DNA of 64,000 nucleotides from Sorex araneus (GCF_027595985.1 NC_073303.1:360458517-360522516), one strand, 5' to 3'; shown: positions 34,882 to 46,076, counted from the stretch's first letter. Made by a program: numbers and translations. The notes: a model not told the origin generated them from the sequence alone.

Positions 34882-35943
34882 TGAAATGGTATATTATGTT
34901 AATTTATTAGTGTATATTGAAACATCCCTGTATTCCTAGAATGAACACCATCTATCATGGTTTATAATCCTTTGGATGCATTGCTTAATTTGGTTCATGA
35001 TAAATTTTTTGAGGATCTTTTAATAAATATTCAACATTGATATTGTTCTATAATTTTTTCTTAGTAATATCTCTGTTTTTGGTATTGGAGTATTATTGGC
35101 TTCCTAAAAGTTATTAAATAGGATTTATATTTCTTTAATATTTTTGGAAGAGCTTAAGGTGTATGAACACAAATCTTTTTAAAAATCTTTTGATTGAACT
35201 AACTAATGAATCCATTTAGACCTGGGAATTTGCTCTTGGGGACTATTTCTATTTTCTTTCTCATGTGTTTTCTGTTCAGGTTCTCTATTTTATTTTGTTT
35301 CACTATTGTAAATTTGTATGATTCTAAGGATTTATCCATTTTTCAGATTCTCAAACTTAGTGGAATAGTTATTCATTGTAGCTTCTGTGATCTTCTGTAT
35401 TTTTGAAGTGTCTGTTATAATTTCTTCCTTATTATCTTTGATCCTATTTATTTGAGTTTCTCTGTTTTTCTTTGTGAGCCTAGCTGATTTTGGTTGTTCT
35501 TTCATAGATTCATTTCCTGATTTCATTGATCCTTTATATAGTTTACTTATTTTTCTACATTAATTTCTACTCAAATTTTTATTATCTTTGTATTCTACTT
35601 ACTTTGGTATTCATTTGTTGTTATATTTCCAGTCTCTCAAGCTGAGTATTTAGGTCATCAATTTGAAATTTTTCTTTATTCCTTATGTGAACTTCAATAG
35701 CTATGAACTTTTACTGAATACTGCTTTTGCTGTGTCCCAAAGGTTCTGGTAGTTCATGTCTTCGTTCCTATGTGCTACAAGGAGTATTTTTATTCTTTGA
35801 TTAACTTTTTAATCAAATTGTTATTTATAAATGTGTTGTTCAGTTTTTAAATATTAAATCTTTATCCAACTTTCTATCATTTATAATTCTGTGACTTGAC
35901 AAAATATTTTATATGATTGTTATTTTTGTGATTTTGTGAATGT

Positions 35944-36205
35944 GTGTGGCTGGAGCGATAGCACAGCAATTGAGCGTTCGCCTTTCACGCAGCTGACCCG
36001 AGTTTGATTCCTCCGCCCCTTTTGGAGAGCAAGCTAAGCTACTGAGAATATTGAGCCCGTGAGGCAGAGCCTGGCAAGCTACCCATGCGTATTGGATATG
36101 CCAAAAACAGTAACAATAAGTCTTACAATGAGAGACGTTACTGGTGCCCACTCGAACAAATTGATGAGCAATGGGATGACAGTGATACAGTGATACAGTG
36201 ATACA
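35944..36205 (+). mobile_element. tRNA-headed SINE, RTE-tailed form, expanded tail
   Basis: Plus-strand copy in the old L1 with tRNA-like head, body, and a tail that ends in about four TGATACAG units (about 36177-36205). A probable 8-bp duplication gtgaatgt lies at 35936-35943 and 36206-36213. The tail unit matches the repeat at the 3' end of the RTE LINE at 33045-33056. Confidence 0.88.
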
Positions 36206-36916
36206 GTGAATGTTTATTTGGGTCCAAGTATCTAATTAACCTTGATAATGTTCCATGTGCACTGGAGAAGAAGTGTGTCATCTGGGGGGAGGGAGAGGGT
36301 TCTGAGTATACCTATTAGGTGCAGTTCTTTCAGTTCCTTATTTAGTACTCTTATTGTTTACCAATACTATATCAAGTTAACCTTTCCAGAGATGAGAGCA
36401 GGGGTATTCAAGTTCCCTGATATTTTTGTGCTGTCATCAATATAATTCTGCAGGTATATGATCAGTTGCTTTGTAAAATTTACTGTCCTTTCATTTGGTA
36501 CCTTCATGTTGATATTCAAGTTCTCTTGATCTATTGACCCCTTAACCAGTACATACTGCTTCCTCCTTTTTATTATTTTTTTTGTTTAAAAAAAACCAGT
36601 GTAACTATTTGCCATTGGCCTGTAGATTATCTTGCAGCCAGTCACTCACTCTGAGCTTTTGTCTGCTATAAGGAACAGAAAGTAGGTTTTTTGTTTCCTG
36701 GTCTATTCTGGTAATCTATGTTGTTTTATTATAGTGTTTATTCCACTGACATTTAGAGAAATTATTTATAGTAGGGATTGGTTTCCATATCTATATGAGA
36801 AGTTTGATTGCTTGTGCTATTTGATGCTTACTTTTTATACATGGCCTTTCAATGTCCTAACCAGAGCTGGAGTTGGATTAAATATGCTCTCAACTGCTGG
36901 TTGAAAATGATATAGT

Positions 36917-37215
36917 CACTTATCAGATGGGTATTGGGTAAATATTCTTTCCCATTCTGTGGGCTCTTTCTGTATTTTGGTCACTGTTTCTTTTGAAGTG
37001 CAGAAGCTTCTTAGTTTGATGTAGTCCCACTTGTTTATGTTCGCTTCCACTTGCATGGTCAGTGCTGTTTCATCCTTAAAGATGCTTTTAGCTTCAATGT
37101 CATGGAGAATTCTGCCTATATTTTCTTCTGTGTACCTTATAGATTCATGTCTGATATTGAGGTCTTTAATCCACTTTGATCGGACTTTTGTGCCTGGCAT
37201 TTAGACAGAGGTCAG

Positions 37216-37250
<35 letters not shown>

Positions 37251-39023
37251 ATGGAGCTATCCAGTTTTCCCAGCAGCACTTGTTGAAGAGACTTTCCTTG
37301 TTCCACTTCACATTTCTTGCTCCTTTCTCAAAGACTAAGTGGACATATATTTGGGGTTCTGTGATAGGATATTCATTTCTGTTCCATTGGTCTGTAGGTC
37401 TGATTCTACCCCAATACCTTGCTGTTTTAATTACTACTGCTTTGTAGTAAAGTTTGAAGTTGGGGAAGGTGATGCCACCCATCTTCTTTTTCCCAAGGAT
37501 TGCTTTAGCTATTTGTGGGGGTTTATTGTTCCATATGAATTTCAGGAGTGTTCTGTCTATTTATTTGAAAAATGCCATGGGTATCCTTATAGGGACCGCA
37601 TTAAATTTGTATAGTGCTTTGGGCAGTATTGCCATTTTCATAATGTTCATTCTCCCTATCAATGAGCAGGGGATATGTCTCCATTTTCTAGTGTCCTCTT
37701 TTATTTCTTGAAGTAGTGTCTTGTAATTTTCCTTGTATAGGTCCTTCACCTCTTTAGTTAAGCTGATTTCAAGGTACTTGATTTTCTGAGGTACTATTGT
37801 GAGCGGGATTTTTTTAATGTCTCTTCTCTTTCATTATTTGTATATAAGAAAGCCATGAATTTTTGGGTGTTTATTTTGTAGCCTGACACTTTACTATATT
37901 GGCCTATTGTTTCTAGGAGCTTTTCTATATAAGACACTAGTAGACTTGTATAAGAAAAATACCTCCAACCCCATCAAAAAATGGGGAGAAGAAATGAACA
38001 GAAATTTCCTCAAAAAAGAAAAAGAAATGTCCAAAAGGCACATGAAAAAGTGCTCCACATCACTAGTCATCAGGGAGATGCAAATCAAAACAGCAATAAG
38101 ATATCATCTCACATCAGAGACTGGCACACACTCAAAAGAACAAAAGCAACCAGTGTTGGCGTGGATGTGGGGGAAAAGGGATATGTTTTCACTGTTGGTG
38201 GGAATGCCAACTGGTCCAGCCTTTCTGGAAAACAATATGTACAGTCCTTCAAAAACTAGAATTTGAGCATCCATATGACCCCACAATATCACTTCTGGGA
38301 ATATATCCCAAGGATTCAGAAACACGCAGAAGAAATGACATCTGTACCAATATGTTCATTGCAACACCATTCACGATAGCCAAAATCTGCAAACAATCCA
38401 AGTGCCTTAGAACAGATAGATGACTGGTAAAAGACACTTTGGTACATCTACACAATGGAATATATGCAGCTGTTAGGAGAGATGAAATCATCAAATTTTC
38501 TTATAAATGGATAGACATGGAGAGTATCATACTAAGTGAAATGAGTCAGAAAGAGAGGGACAGACATAGAAGGACTGCACTTATTTGTGGAGTATAGAAT
38601 AACATCACATGAGGGTGACACCCAAAGACAGTAGATACAAGGGCCAGGAGGATTGCCCCATAGCTGGAAGCCTGCTTCATGAGCTGAGGGGAGAAATCAG
38701 ATGGGATAGAGAAGGGATCACTAAGAAAATTATGGCTAGAGGAATCAATTGGGATGGAAGATGCATGCCAAAAGTAGATAATGGACCAAACATGATGACC
38801 TCTCCCTGTCTGTGTCGCAAGCTATAATGCCCAAAAGTAAGAGGGAGTATGGGGAATATTGTCTGCCATGGAGGCAGGGGGAGGGTGGGAAAGGGGGATA
38901 TACTGGGGATATTGGTGGTTGGGAATGTACACTGCTGTAGGGATGTGTGTATGATCATTGTGTGATTGTAACTCAAACATGAAAGCTTGTAACTCACGGT
39001 GATTCAATAAAATTTTAAAAAAA
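36917..39023 (+). mobile_element. L1 insertion with 5' inversion
   Basis: The right part (about 37925-39023) is plus-strand: ORF2 end ([23 protein letters not shown]), then 3' UTR and GATTCAATAAAATTTTAAAA. The left part (36917-about 37920) is minus-strand ORF2 immediately upstream of it in L1 order ([40 protein letters not shown]). A 15-bp duplication with one mismatch, tgaaaatgatWtagt (36902-36916, 39024-39038), flanks the whole. This is the signature of twin priming. A T30 tract at 37219-37248 lies within the inverted ORF2 as a lysine run. It inserted in the older minus-strand L1. Confidence 0.88.
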
Positions 39024-39038
39024 TGAAAATGATTTAGT

Positions 39039-40124
39039 TCTCTTTCCACTCTGAATGACAGTCCTTCTGGGTAGTGGATTATTGGTTGGATATTTCTTTT
39101 ATTTTATACTTGCATATATCTTGTAAAGTTTTATTAGAAAAATATGCCATGATTCAAATATTCTTTCTCTTGTATATGAGGTTTTGCTTCTGTCTTGTAA
39201 CTGTGAAGAATCTGTCTCTGTCTTAGGTTCATGCAATTTTGATCCCAAGACCTGTTGATGGTTTTTTGTTTTGTTTTACTTTGGTTTGAGCTTCTGGGAC
39301 CAATTTTCCTATCTTGATTGTCAGGTTAGGGAAATTCTCATCACTTCCTCAAAAAGTCTCTGTTTTCCTTTCCCTCTTTGTTATCCTTCCTAAATTTCTG
39401 TGACTGGTAATGTTCCTCTTGACATTACCAATGATTTTCCTTACATCATCTTTCATTTTTTCTCATTCTTTCAATTTTATCCTCTTGTTGCATTTGTTCA
39501 CTGTATATTCCAGTATACTGATTCAGTTTTCAGTTTCCTCCATTGCCTTTCCAAGGCTTACTACTGCATTAAGTTCTATTACTTCTATTTGAACAATTTA
39601 TTTAATTTTTTCCATCAGTTTCTCTTCAGGTTTATTGAATCTCTGCTTGTATGTCATTTTCAAATTACTGAGATTTATATGATTATATTGTCCTAAAAAC
39701 TTCTTCAGGTATATTGAAACTTCTTTAGGTAGACTCAGGATGCTCATGAACTCCCTAAAGATTGGCATATACCACCCAGGATGGTCCGTGGACCCATCTA
39801 CAGACTCTTGTACTAGACCGTTCACCTGCCTCACTATAGACCTTATCCTTAGCTAATCCTCATCCTCCACAGTCCTTATGTTTCAGAGACTTTATCCTCA
39901 TGAGTGTTTTGCAAATTTTGGGATTCACCAGAGAGTTTAATTCCATCCTAAATGACCCCCTCTAAGTTGCTTCAAGGTAGTTTTATGCAGAATTCACAGA
40001 TACTTAATATTTTACCTTTCCTAAGGCAGGAAGTCCATGAGTATTGATTTAGAATCACTTTTGTGAAGTTCCAGACCATGATGTTTTCCTTAGGATGATT
40101 TCCTCCCATATCGTCATGTTTTCC
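39039..40124 (-). mobile_element. Old L1, minus strand, 5' ORF2/ORF1-like region
   Basis: Follows the duplicated target site of the inserted L1, in the same orientation as the old L1. The minus-strand frame at 39598-39834 is lysine/glutamate-rich with coiled-coil-like character, as in ORF1. Identity is less certain here than in the ORF2 part. Confidence 0.55.
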
Positions 40125-40133
40125 TCTATCTTT

Positions 40134-40875
40134 ATTTTTTTAATTTTTTATTGAGTCACCTTGTGGAAAGTTACAAAGTTTTCAGGTTTAAATCTCAGTT
40201 ATGCAATGCTCGAATACCCATCCCTTCACCAGTGCATATATTCCACCACCAAGAATACCAGTATAGCTCCACCCCGCACCCCCACACCCCTAACCCCCCC
40301 ACTCCCCTAGCCCCCCCCTTAGCCTCCCCCTGTGTAACTAATAAATTTCACTTTACTTTCACTTTGATTGCATACAGTATTTCAACAAAACTCACTATTA
40401 TTGTTTGGAGAGTCTCTCCCCTAAAGTCAGACCTGCTGAAAAGGAAGCATTAGGTAATTTGTTTTCCATTGCTGAGGATGAAGAGGTATGAGGTTGAGTG
40501 ACCACACTTAGCGGCCTTTCGGTTTTGGGTTTCTGTATTTTAGTATTTTAGTAACTAAGTCTAGAGAGATATCTGCCAGAAGTTGCATCGTTGCCAACTT
40601 CTACTTCTCAGTTATATTATATTCCACATATGAGTGCAATCTTTCTATGTCTGTCTCTTTCTTTCTGACTCATTTCACTCAACATGATACTTTCCATGTT
40701 GATCCATTTATATGCAAATTTCATGACTTCATGTTTTCTGACGGCTACATAGTATTCCATTGTGTAGATGTACCAGAGTTTCTTTAACCAGTCATCTGTT
40801 TGGGGGCACTCTGTTTTTTTCCAGATTCTAGCTATTGTAAACAGTGCTGCAATGAACATAGAAATACATATGCCA
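40134..40875 (-). mobile_element. L1, 5'-truncated, with long 3' UTR variant
   Basis: Minus strand: ORF2 C-terminus (MFIAALFTIARIWKKTECP, MEYYVAVRKHEVMKF) at 40617-40859, then a 3' UTR with AGAAACCCAAAACCG and a polypyrimidine stretch (40270-40330), then the A-tail at 40134. Probable 9-bp duplication tctatcttt (40125-40133, 40876-40884). Its 3' UTR is the best comparison for the modules in 11168-12410. Confidence 0.82.
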
Positions 40876-40884
40876 TCTATCTTT

Positions 40885-42029
40885 TAAGACACATCCTTGT
40901 GTGTATTCCTCTTTCAACTAAGTCTGAGAAGATAATAAGAAAGTATGGCTAAGAAAAAGAAAGAAGGACTCGTAGGCTCGTAGGTCAGTCAGTGTTCCTC
41001 AGTCTTTCCACGTGCACCTCAGCATCTTCCTGCATGCTGAACCACTTGGTCAGCAGTAGACCAGTCCTTCTCACGCTCTCTGTACCTGTAGACTGGCACC
41101 GGTCTGTTGTTGGATGGTTGAAGATCACTGGCATAGGCAGTGTAATGGAGAGAGTCGGGAGCGGAGAGAAACCTGCAGCATCATCTCTGCCCAGAGGCCA
41201 GTGGCATTTCTGTCCATCATCACTCTTCCTGGACAAATCAGTTCATCAATAATTTCACCTATTCAGCAAAAATGTGTTGGCAAAGGTGGTATTCTGAATC
41301 CTGTGCTAGCGCAGTGAGACAGGACAAGATGAATGACATTGAGCTCTTCACCTCTCAAAGAAGCTTGGCTTCCTGCAATGAGACAAGGCATGAAAGAAAG
41401 TTGGCTGAAAGCAGTTTCCTAAAGGGCTTCACTATTTACCTTTCCTGAGTTTTTCTCTCTATCTGTATGTTTGTCTGTTTGTTTCTCTCTTTCTGTGCAT
41501 GGTGTGTATGTGTCTGTGTGTGTGTGTGTATACACTTCCTGAACTGAAAAAGTCTTTCCATTTCTGTTCTTGCAGAACTCCACCTCCTTTTAGTAACTCA
41601 TGTTTATTGTGCTACCTTATCATTGCCCATCTATGCTTTTCTCCCAACATATCACAGACCATTTGAGGATAAAGACTGAGTGTTATTAAGCCTCAAATCT
41701 TGATTTCCTTAGAGTTAACAGTGCACCAAGAACTTGATTTTTTTTTTAAATAAACAACAGGGAAGTAAGAAAGCATCGAATCAAGTGTAGAGAAGAAACA
41801 TAGACGAAATAAAATAAAATGACCTGCTAAATGGGGACCCTCGGTGTTAAGTCAGAAAGTAATGGTGACTCATCTGCCCACTGTGTGTGTGTGGCTGGGC
41901 CACCAGCAGTCCTCACCTATGATAGAAGGAAGTTGAATCAGGTAATTCTTTCCAAGTAAAATTTCTATTGTAAATGACGCTAAGGGCAGAGAAGAAAACA
42001 TGGGCTAAACGGTCCCTTGAACACCTGAA
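40885..42029. other. Unassigned DNA upstream of the DCC promoter
   Basis: 40975-41340 is more balanced in base composition and holds opposing frames of 83-86 codons without a recognised family. 41460-41530 is GT/CT-rich. No conserved promoter element can be claimed. Confidence 0.5.
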
Positions 42030-43017
42030 CTAGCTCAGACACCGTCCTGGCTCGCCGGATGAAATAAAAATCATTTCCTCAAGCTTGAGTGCCGGGAGAG
42101 CCGGCTGCAAGCCCCCCGTCAGCGGCTCAGGATATTCGCTGGCTCCATTGACAAAAGTGACTTCCCACGCTTTGCCCACAGAGGGCATCCCTGCTCATTG
42201 ATATGGAGACCGGGCGAATGCAGCAGCTGGAAGCTCGTCCGACCGCTCGCTCTTTTCTCCCTTCGCCGTCATCTCTCTGCCCCCACCCCTTCCCCGTGCA
42301 ATCTCGGCCTGATCCAGTTCGCTTCCCTCCGGTCTCCACATTTTCCCTCGCAGCCCTCCACTTGCCTGGATCAATGGATAGTACAGCTCCAACTCCCAGC
42401 TCACACACCGCTGGCGGACACCCCAGTAACAAGTGAGCGCGCTCCACCCCGCAGCCCTCCCGCCCGCCTCCCCGCCGTCGGTCCCCTCGCTCTGGCAGGA
42501 AACACGAACAGCAGCTCCAGCTCCCGTGCCGCTTCATCTCCTGAACTTTCCGCAGCTGAGGACAAGGGACCGACCTCAACCTTTTTCCTGCCTAGCGCAG
42601 CCACGGGATTGCTTTCCACATCCTCTTGGGCCCTCTTGGATATTGTTTATTGATGACTCGCAAGCCCGGCGGAGAGATGCCTTCCCTCCTTTTGCTCCCT
42701 CCGCTTCCTTGAGTTAGTTTTCCTGGGTTTTACCGGGGCTCTGGATCTCTTGGACTGAAAGGAACTTTTTACTATCTCGTTTTTTTTTTTCTTCTTGCTG
42801 ATTCTGTCAGTGGACAAGGAAAACAGGCATCGGAGGCAGAAGAGGCGCAGGGGAGGAGGAGAAAGAGGTGGAGGACGAGGAGGAGGAGGAGGAGGAGGAA
42901 GAAGAAGCCCAGGGGCTCAGCGTGTGTGTATGTGCATGTGTGCAGGCGTGTGTGAGTGCATGTGTGTGAGTGCCGCTGCTGCCCAGGACCCCCAGCCCCG
43001 AAGGTGTTGGCTGAAAT
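42030..43017 (+). promoter_or_regulatory. DCC: CpG-rich promoter and 5' leader of DCC
   Basis: CpG dinucleotides are frequent from about 42030 to 42720, while the preceding tens of kilobases are CpG-poor. A C-rich GC-box-like cluster lies at about 42455-42480. No convincing TATA box is placed near a start site, so dispersed initiation is likely. The transcription start is not determinable here. The proximal leader is unusual: a T tract (42780-42790), a purine-rich GGA/GAA run (about 42835-42908), then a GT-rich stretch (42920-42975) before the ATG. Confidence 0.75.
42653..42712 (+). promoter_or_regulatory. Short upstream ORF in the DCC leader
   Basis: ATG at 42653 gives 19 codons and stops at TGA 42710-42712. 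A second in-frame ATG is at 42677. It terminates well before the DCC start, so reinitiation is possible. It lies in the transcript only if the start site is upstream of 42653, which cannot be decided here. Confidence 0.4.
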
Positions 43018-43028
43018 ATGGAGAATAG
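42930..43028 (+). promoter_or_regulatory. Upstream ORF overlapping the DCC start codon
   Basis: An ATG at 42930 opens 32 codons ending in TAG at 43026-43028, in a different frame from DCC and spanning its start codon at 43018. Two more in-frame ATGs lie inside it, because the GT-rich tract reads as Cys/Val/Met codons. The first ATG has a weak context (T at -3), so leaky scanning to the strong DCC start is plausible. It matters only if transcription starts upstream of 42930. Regulatory effect is an inference. Confidence 0.55.
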
Positions 43029-43108
43029 TCTTGGATGTGTTTGGGTACCCAAGCTGGCTTTTGTACTCCTCGGAGCTACCCTGCTCAGCGCACATCTTCA
43101 AGTGTCGG
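43018..43108 (+). CDS. DCC: DCC netrin receptor, exon 1 coding part (partial gene)
   Basis: DCC is a single-pass membrane receptor of the immunoglobulin/fibronectin-III class. It binds netrin-1 in axon guidance and acts as a dependence receptor. Only exon 1 is in the window: 30 full codons plus the first base of codon 31. The peptide opens [12 protein letters not shown], followed by a hydrophobic core [13 protein letters not shown] and then HLQVS. This is a classic signal peptide, and cleavage after the SA pair is likely. From memory it differs from human DCC exon 1 at only a handful of positions. The ATG has A at -3 and G at +4, a strong start context. The reading frame is cut after the first base of codon 31 by GTAAG, giving a phase 1 intron, as expected for this gene. 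A CpG-rich leader precedes it. No second exon is visible in the remaining 20.9 kb, consistent with the very long first intron of DCC. Confidence 0.93.
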
Positions 43109-43114
43109 GTAAGA
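43109..43114 (+). other. DCC: Splice donor of DCC exon 1
   Basis: The bases GTAAGA directly follow the exon 1 coding sequence. They fit the consensus 5' splice site well and place the intron in phase 1. Reading through instead gives residues (KRAFPFF and onward) that do not belong to DCC. Confidence 0.9.
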
Positions 43115-44031
43115 GAGCCTTTCCTTTCTTCTCCTTGCCTCCCTCATCTTTTTTTCCCCCCTGCTTTTGGTTTTATTTGACAAGTGGTAGATATGGGGTA
43201 GAGGAGGAGAGAGCAAGATGTTCAAGATGTTCCTCCCCCCCTTCCTCAAAGATGATAAAAGACTGGAAGACTCCCCTCACCCCCTCCCCATCCTCGGGGG
43301 TGGAGGATGTTGCTAGCTGGGGTGTCCTGGTAGCTCTTTTTAAATCTGATGCTTTTGCACCTTTGCTGTAGCAAATACTTGCCTTGCTTTGGAGAGCTGG
43401 TGGACTTGGGCAGGGAAGAGGCAAGTGATGGGGATATTGTGGAAAGGAACCCGGTTGGATTTAAAGCCTCAGAAACCTAAGGAGAGTAATTGAGGTGACG
43501 GGCTTAGCAGAAGAGGTCAAAAGGGAGGCTTTGAGAAAGTCTGGAGCATAGATGGTGGGACTGAACCATTGCATGCTTTTTTTTTTTTTTTTTTGCGCCT
43601 CCTTTGGGATTTTGAGACTTTGCTGATAGAGAATGGAGAAAAGAACAGCCTGTGTGTTTTGGTACTTCTGCTGAGAGCACGGTGGTGTCTAATGAGTAGC
43701 AGAGTTGCCGGGTGGCAAAGAGGAGTGTTTACTTTTATTCTATTTTCTTCTCTTAATGGTGAATTACAGTTCACAAACAAGTCAAGTCCCCAGATATGTC
43801 CAGGACACTTTCAAACTCCAAATGGTTGATATTTCGTGGAACAGGCCCCTTGGCCCTGGAATTGGCAAACACAGCTTCTCATAAAAAGGGGCAAAACGGT
43901 CTGGGATTTGGATGGGGTTCTAATAGGAGAAAAAGGAATCCAAGGGATGCTGCAGTCTCCCAGTATGGAACTGGGGGCTTCCATGGCCAAAACAATTTCA
44001 AAAGAGAAAAGTGATTCATGAACGTCCACTT

Positions 44032-44093
44032 TGTGTGTGTGTGTGTGCGTGTGTGTGTGCGTGCGCGTGTGTGTGTGTGTGTGTCTGTGTGTT
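44032..44093. repeat. Imperfect GT/GC alternating tract
   Basis: About 62 bp of alternating purine-pyrimidine, GT with GTGCGCGT interruptions, in intron 1 close to exon 1. It is a sequence class able to adopt Z-DNA. Confidence 0.93.
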
Positions 44094-44189
44094 TGGCTTC
44101 TCTGCCAGTGTAGACGGGCTCCAGGGCACCAGGAGTGGATGTGGCGAGGAAGGATGGCAGAGCAGCTGGCAGATCATTCCACTCCCCCC

Positions 44190-44562
44190 GGGAAGCGACC
44201 TTTCCCCAAATTCAAGAGGGAAAAGGGAGCTGCGGACCCGGGCCGGTCGCGGTGGAGGAGCGCTTCGGCCAGCGCCTGGGAAACGAGCGGGGATGGGGAT
44301 GTAAATCACGGCCAAGCCCCCAGCCTCACGGGAGCCCGGAGCTCGGGCTCGCCGGTTCCCGCGAAGTGCTGCATGGCCCAGGGTTGCGAAGGCGAGCGGG
44401 GCGGAGAAGGCGCCTCTCCCGGCGGCTGGGGATCTCGACAGCCGAGCGCGCAGCCGGCAAGGGCCCCCCAAGTCCCGGCAGGACCCCCGCGATCAGCGCT
44501 CTTCCCAGGCACGCTGACCCGACTCCACACCTCTGTTTGCTCAAACAGTCTGCGAGCAAGCG

Positions 44563-44632
<70 letters not shown>

Positions 44633-44980
44633 GGAGCACGCGTGCTCGCGCTGAGCGCGTGCCCGCATCCGCGCGCTCTGCAGCCCGGGGCGCGCAACCC
44701 CGCGCCGGGATCCGGACGGTGCCCTCCTCCCCGGCCCCTCTCCCAGAGCTTTGTCCTCGCCAGTTACCCCCGCGCAAGGTGGGAGGGGGTCCGGCTCTGC
44801 AGTAACGAATAGGTGGCCTTTAAATCCCCTCCTAGAGACCCGCAAAGCCAGAGGCTGCGCAGAGAACGCTCTTTCACAGGAGGTTAACTGTGCTCGCTCC
44901 GCCGGTCTGGGAGACCATCAAGGAAGGAGGGGGTGGGGGCGGGGGCAGCTCAGAGTGGGCACCCCTCTCTGCGTAGCGAG
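44190..44980 (+). promoter_or_regulatory. CpG-rich block inside the start of DCC intron 1
   Basis: CpG density here is at least as high as in the promoter region, for example around 44225-44520 and 44634-44710, and it is broken by a 66-bp GT tract. It lies 1.1-1.9 kb after exon 1. It could be the downstream lobe of the DCC CpG island, an intronic enhancer or an alternative promoter. No exon could be assigned to it. Confidence 0.5.
44566..44646. repeat. GT tract of 33 units followed by a 12-bp palindrome
   Basis: Pure GT from 44566 to 44631, then AGCACGCGTGCT at 44635-44646, a perfect palindrome, in CpG-rich surroundings. Frames encoding Cys-Val or Thr-His runs here are artefacts. Confidence 0.95.
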
Positions 44981-46076
44981 TCAGAAGGGTCACTCCTGGA
45001 ACTCATTGGCTACAAATATTGCATTAGGGAAAGTGTGCGGAAAAACAACAATGATGCTTTGTCGATTACACGGAAATATTTTAAAGTCATTTCCCAAGTG
45101 GCTTGGGGAAAGGTGGGGAGAGGCGTAAATGAATGGACAGCGTTTTCGTTGCTTTTTTTTTTTTTTTAGTATCTAAATTAAATAGACTCCGCACGTTTTT
45201 CTTGTTTAGAGTTAGGGTCAGCTGTTTACTGTTTTATTTGATTTTCCTCCTCAACTGACAAATCTGCGCTTGAAAAGAGAGACAAATATTTACATATACA
45301 AAGTAAATACCTGTAGATAGACTTGTGGATATAAGTCTTTAAGCTTTTCTATGCTTCTAGAATGATTTGCAAGTGAATTGTGGTGGTGGTGGCCTAGGTC
45401 CCCAAAAGGTGAACGGTGCACTTCTAAGATTTTTGCTAATTCGGATCACTCAGTTCTTAGCTCATTAATCCGTTTCTCCTCTTTCGGTAGCAGTTTCCCC
45501 TCTTCAGGAACATGGCAAGAAATTGACGATGAAGAAAGCATAGTTCACTCTATGAAAAGGCCAGTAGGAGGTGCCGTTAATAAGGCTAAGTGTCTAGTGA
45601 ACTGGCAGTGAAATTCCCATTCAGCAGGATGTTTTAAAGACTTTGTTGATTGGTAACAAAGGATTATGGAGACTAGCACAATAGCGTCAGGTATTTTCCC
45701 ACTTCTGAGGTGAGATCGGAGGATGCTGTAGTTCTCTATGCAACGCTGTGGCAGAGCAAACAGCATCCGTAAGGAGTATCCACGGAAAACCAGGATGATG
45801 CGGGAGAAAGAGTGTGGTCACTTTTTTAGTCGACTTTTGTAAGATACTGTCTCACATGTTTGACTAGAGGCATACAAATGGTACTAATGGAGTTGTGTGT
45901 TCTTAGAGGAGATTGCAAATTTAGAAGAATGAAATAAAAAGCATCTATGTTAATACCTACATGATAGCAAGTATTTATGTTAATGAATCATTTCATCCTA
46001 TTTATGTTAGGTTGCATTCTATGGAAAAAACTGTGAGAGTTTGTTGTCTGAATGTGGTGAATTGAGTCTGCATCCA

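Larger units (their letters stand above)
33069..36901 (-). mobile_element. Old L1, minus strand, ORF2 region, interrupted
   Basis: The old L1 continues after the RTE element: on the plus strand it reads as the reverse of ORF2 (TTGGAGGAGTTGCTGG; GGATGTTAGTCTTTTATCTG; ATTTCACTGGATCTATA; GAACATCCATGCTTTGTACCTGATC). It is full of stops and is interrupted by SINEs at 34631 and 35944 and by the inverted L1 at 36917. Confidence 0.78.

Noticed and set aside
40985..41252. Opposing 83-86 codon frames upstream of DCC
   Set aside because: No family recognised, no A-tail or splice evidence. A processed pseudogene was considered but could not be supported.
42127..42653. Overlapping 150-codon frames on both strands in the DCC promoter
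   Set aside because: GC-rich island with few chance stops; no recognised protein and no expected gene here.
44031..44845. Frames of 150-225 codons on both strands in early intron 1
   Set aside because: They run through GT/CA tracts (Cys-Val or Thr-His runs) and CpG-rich DNA with few stops; opposing frames overlap, which points to composition and not coding.
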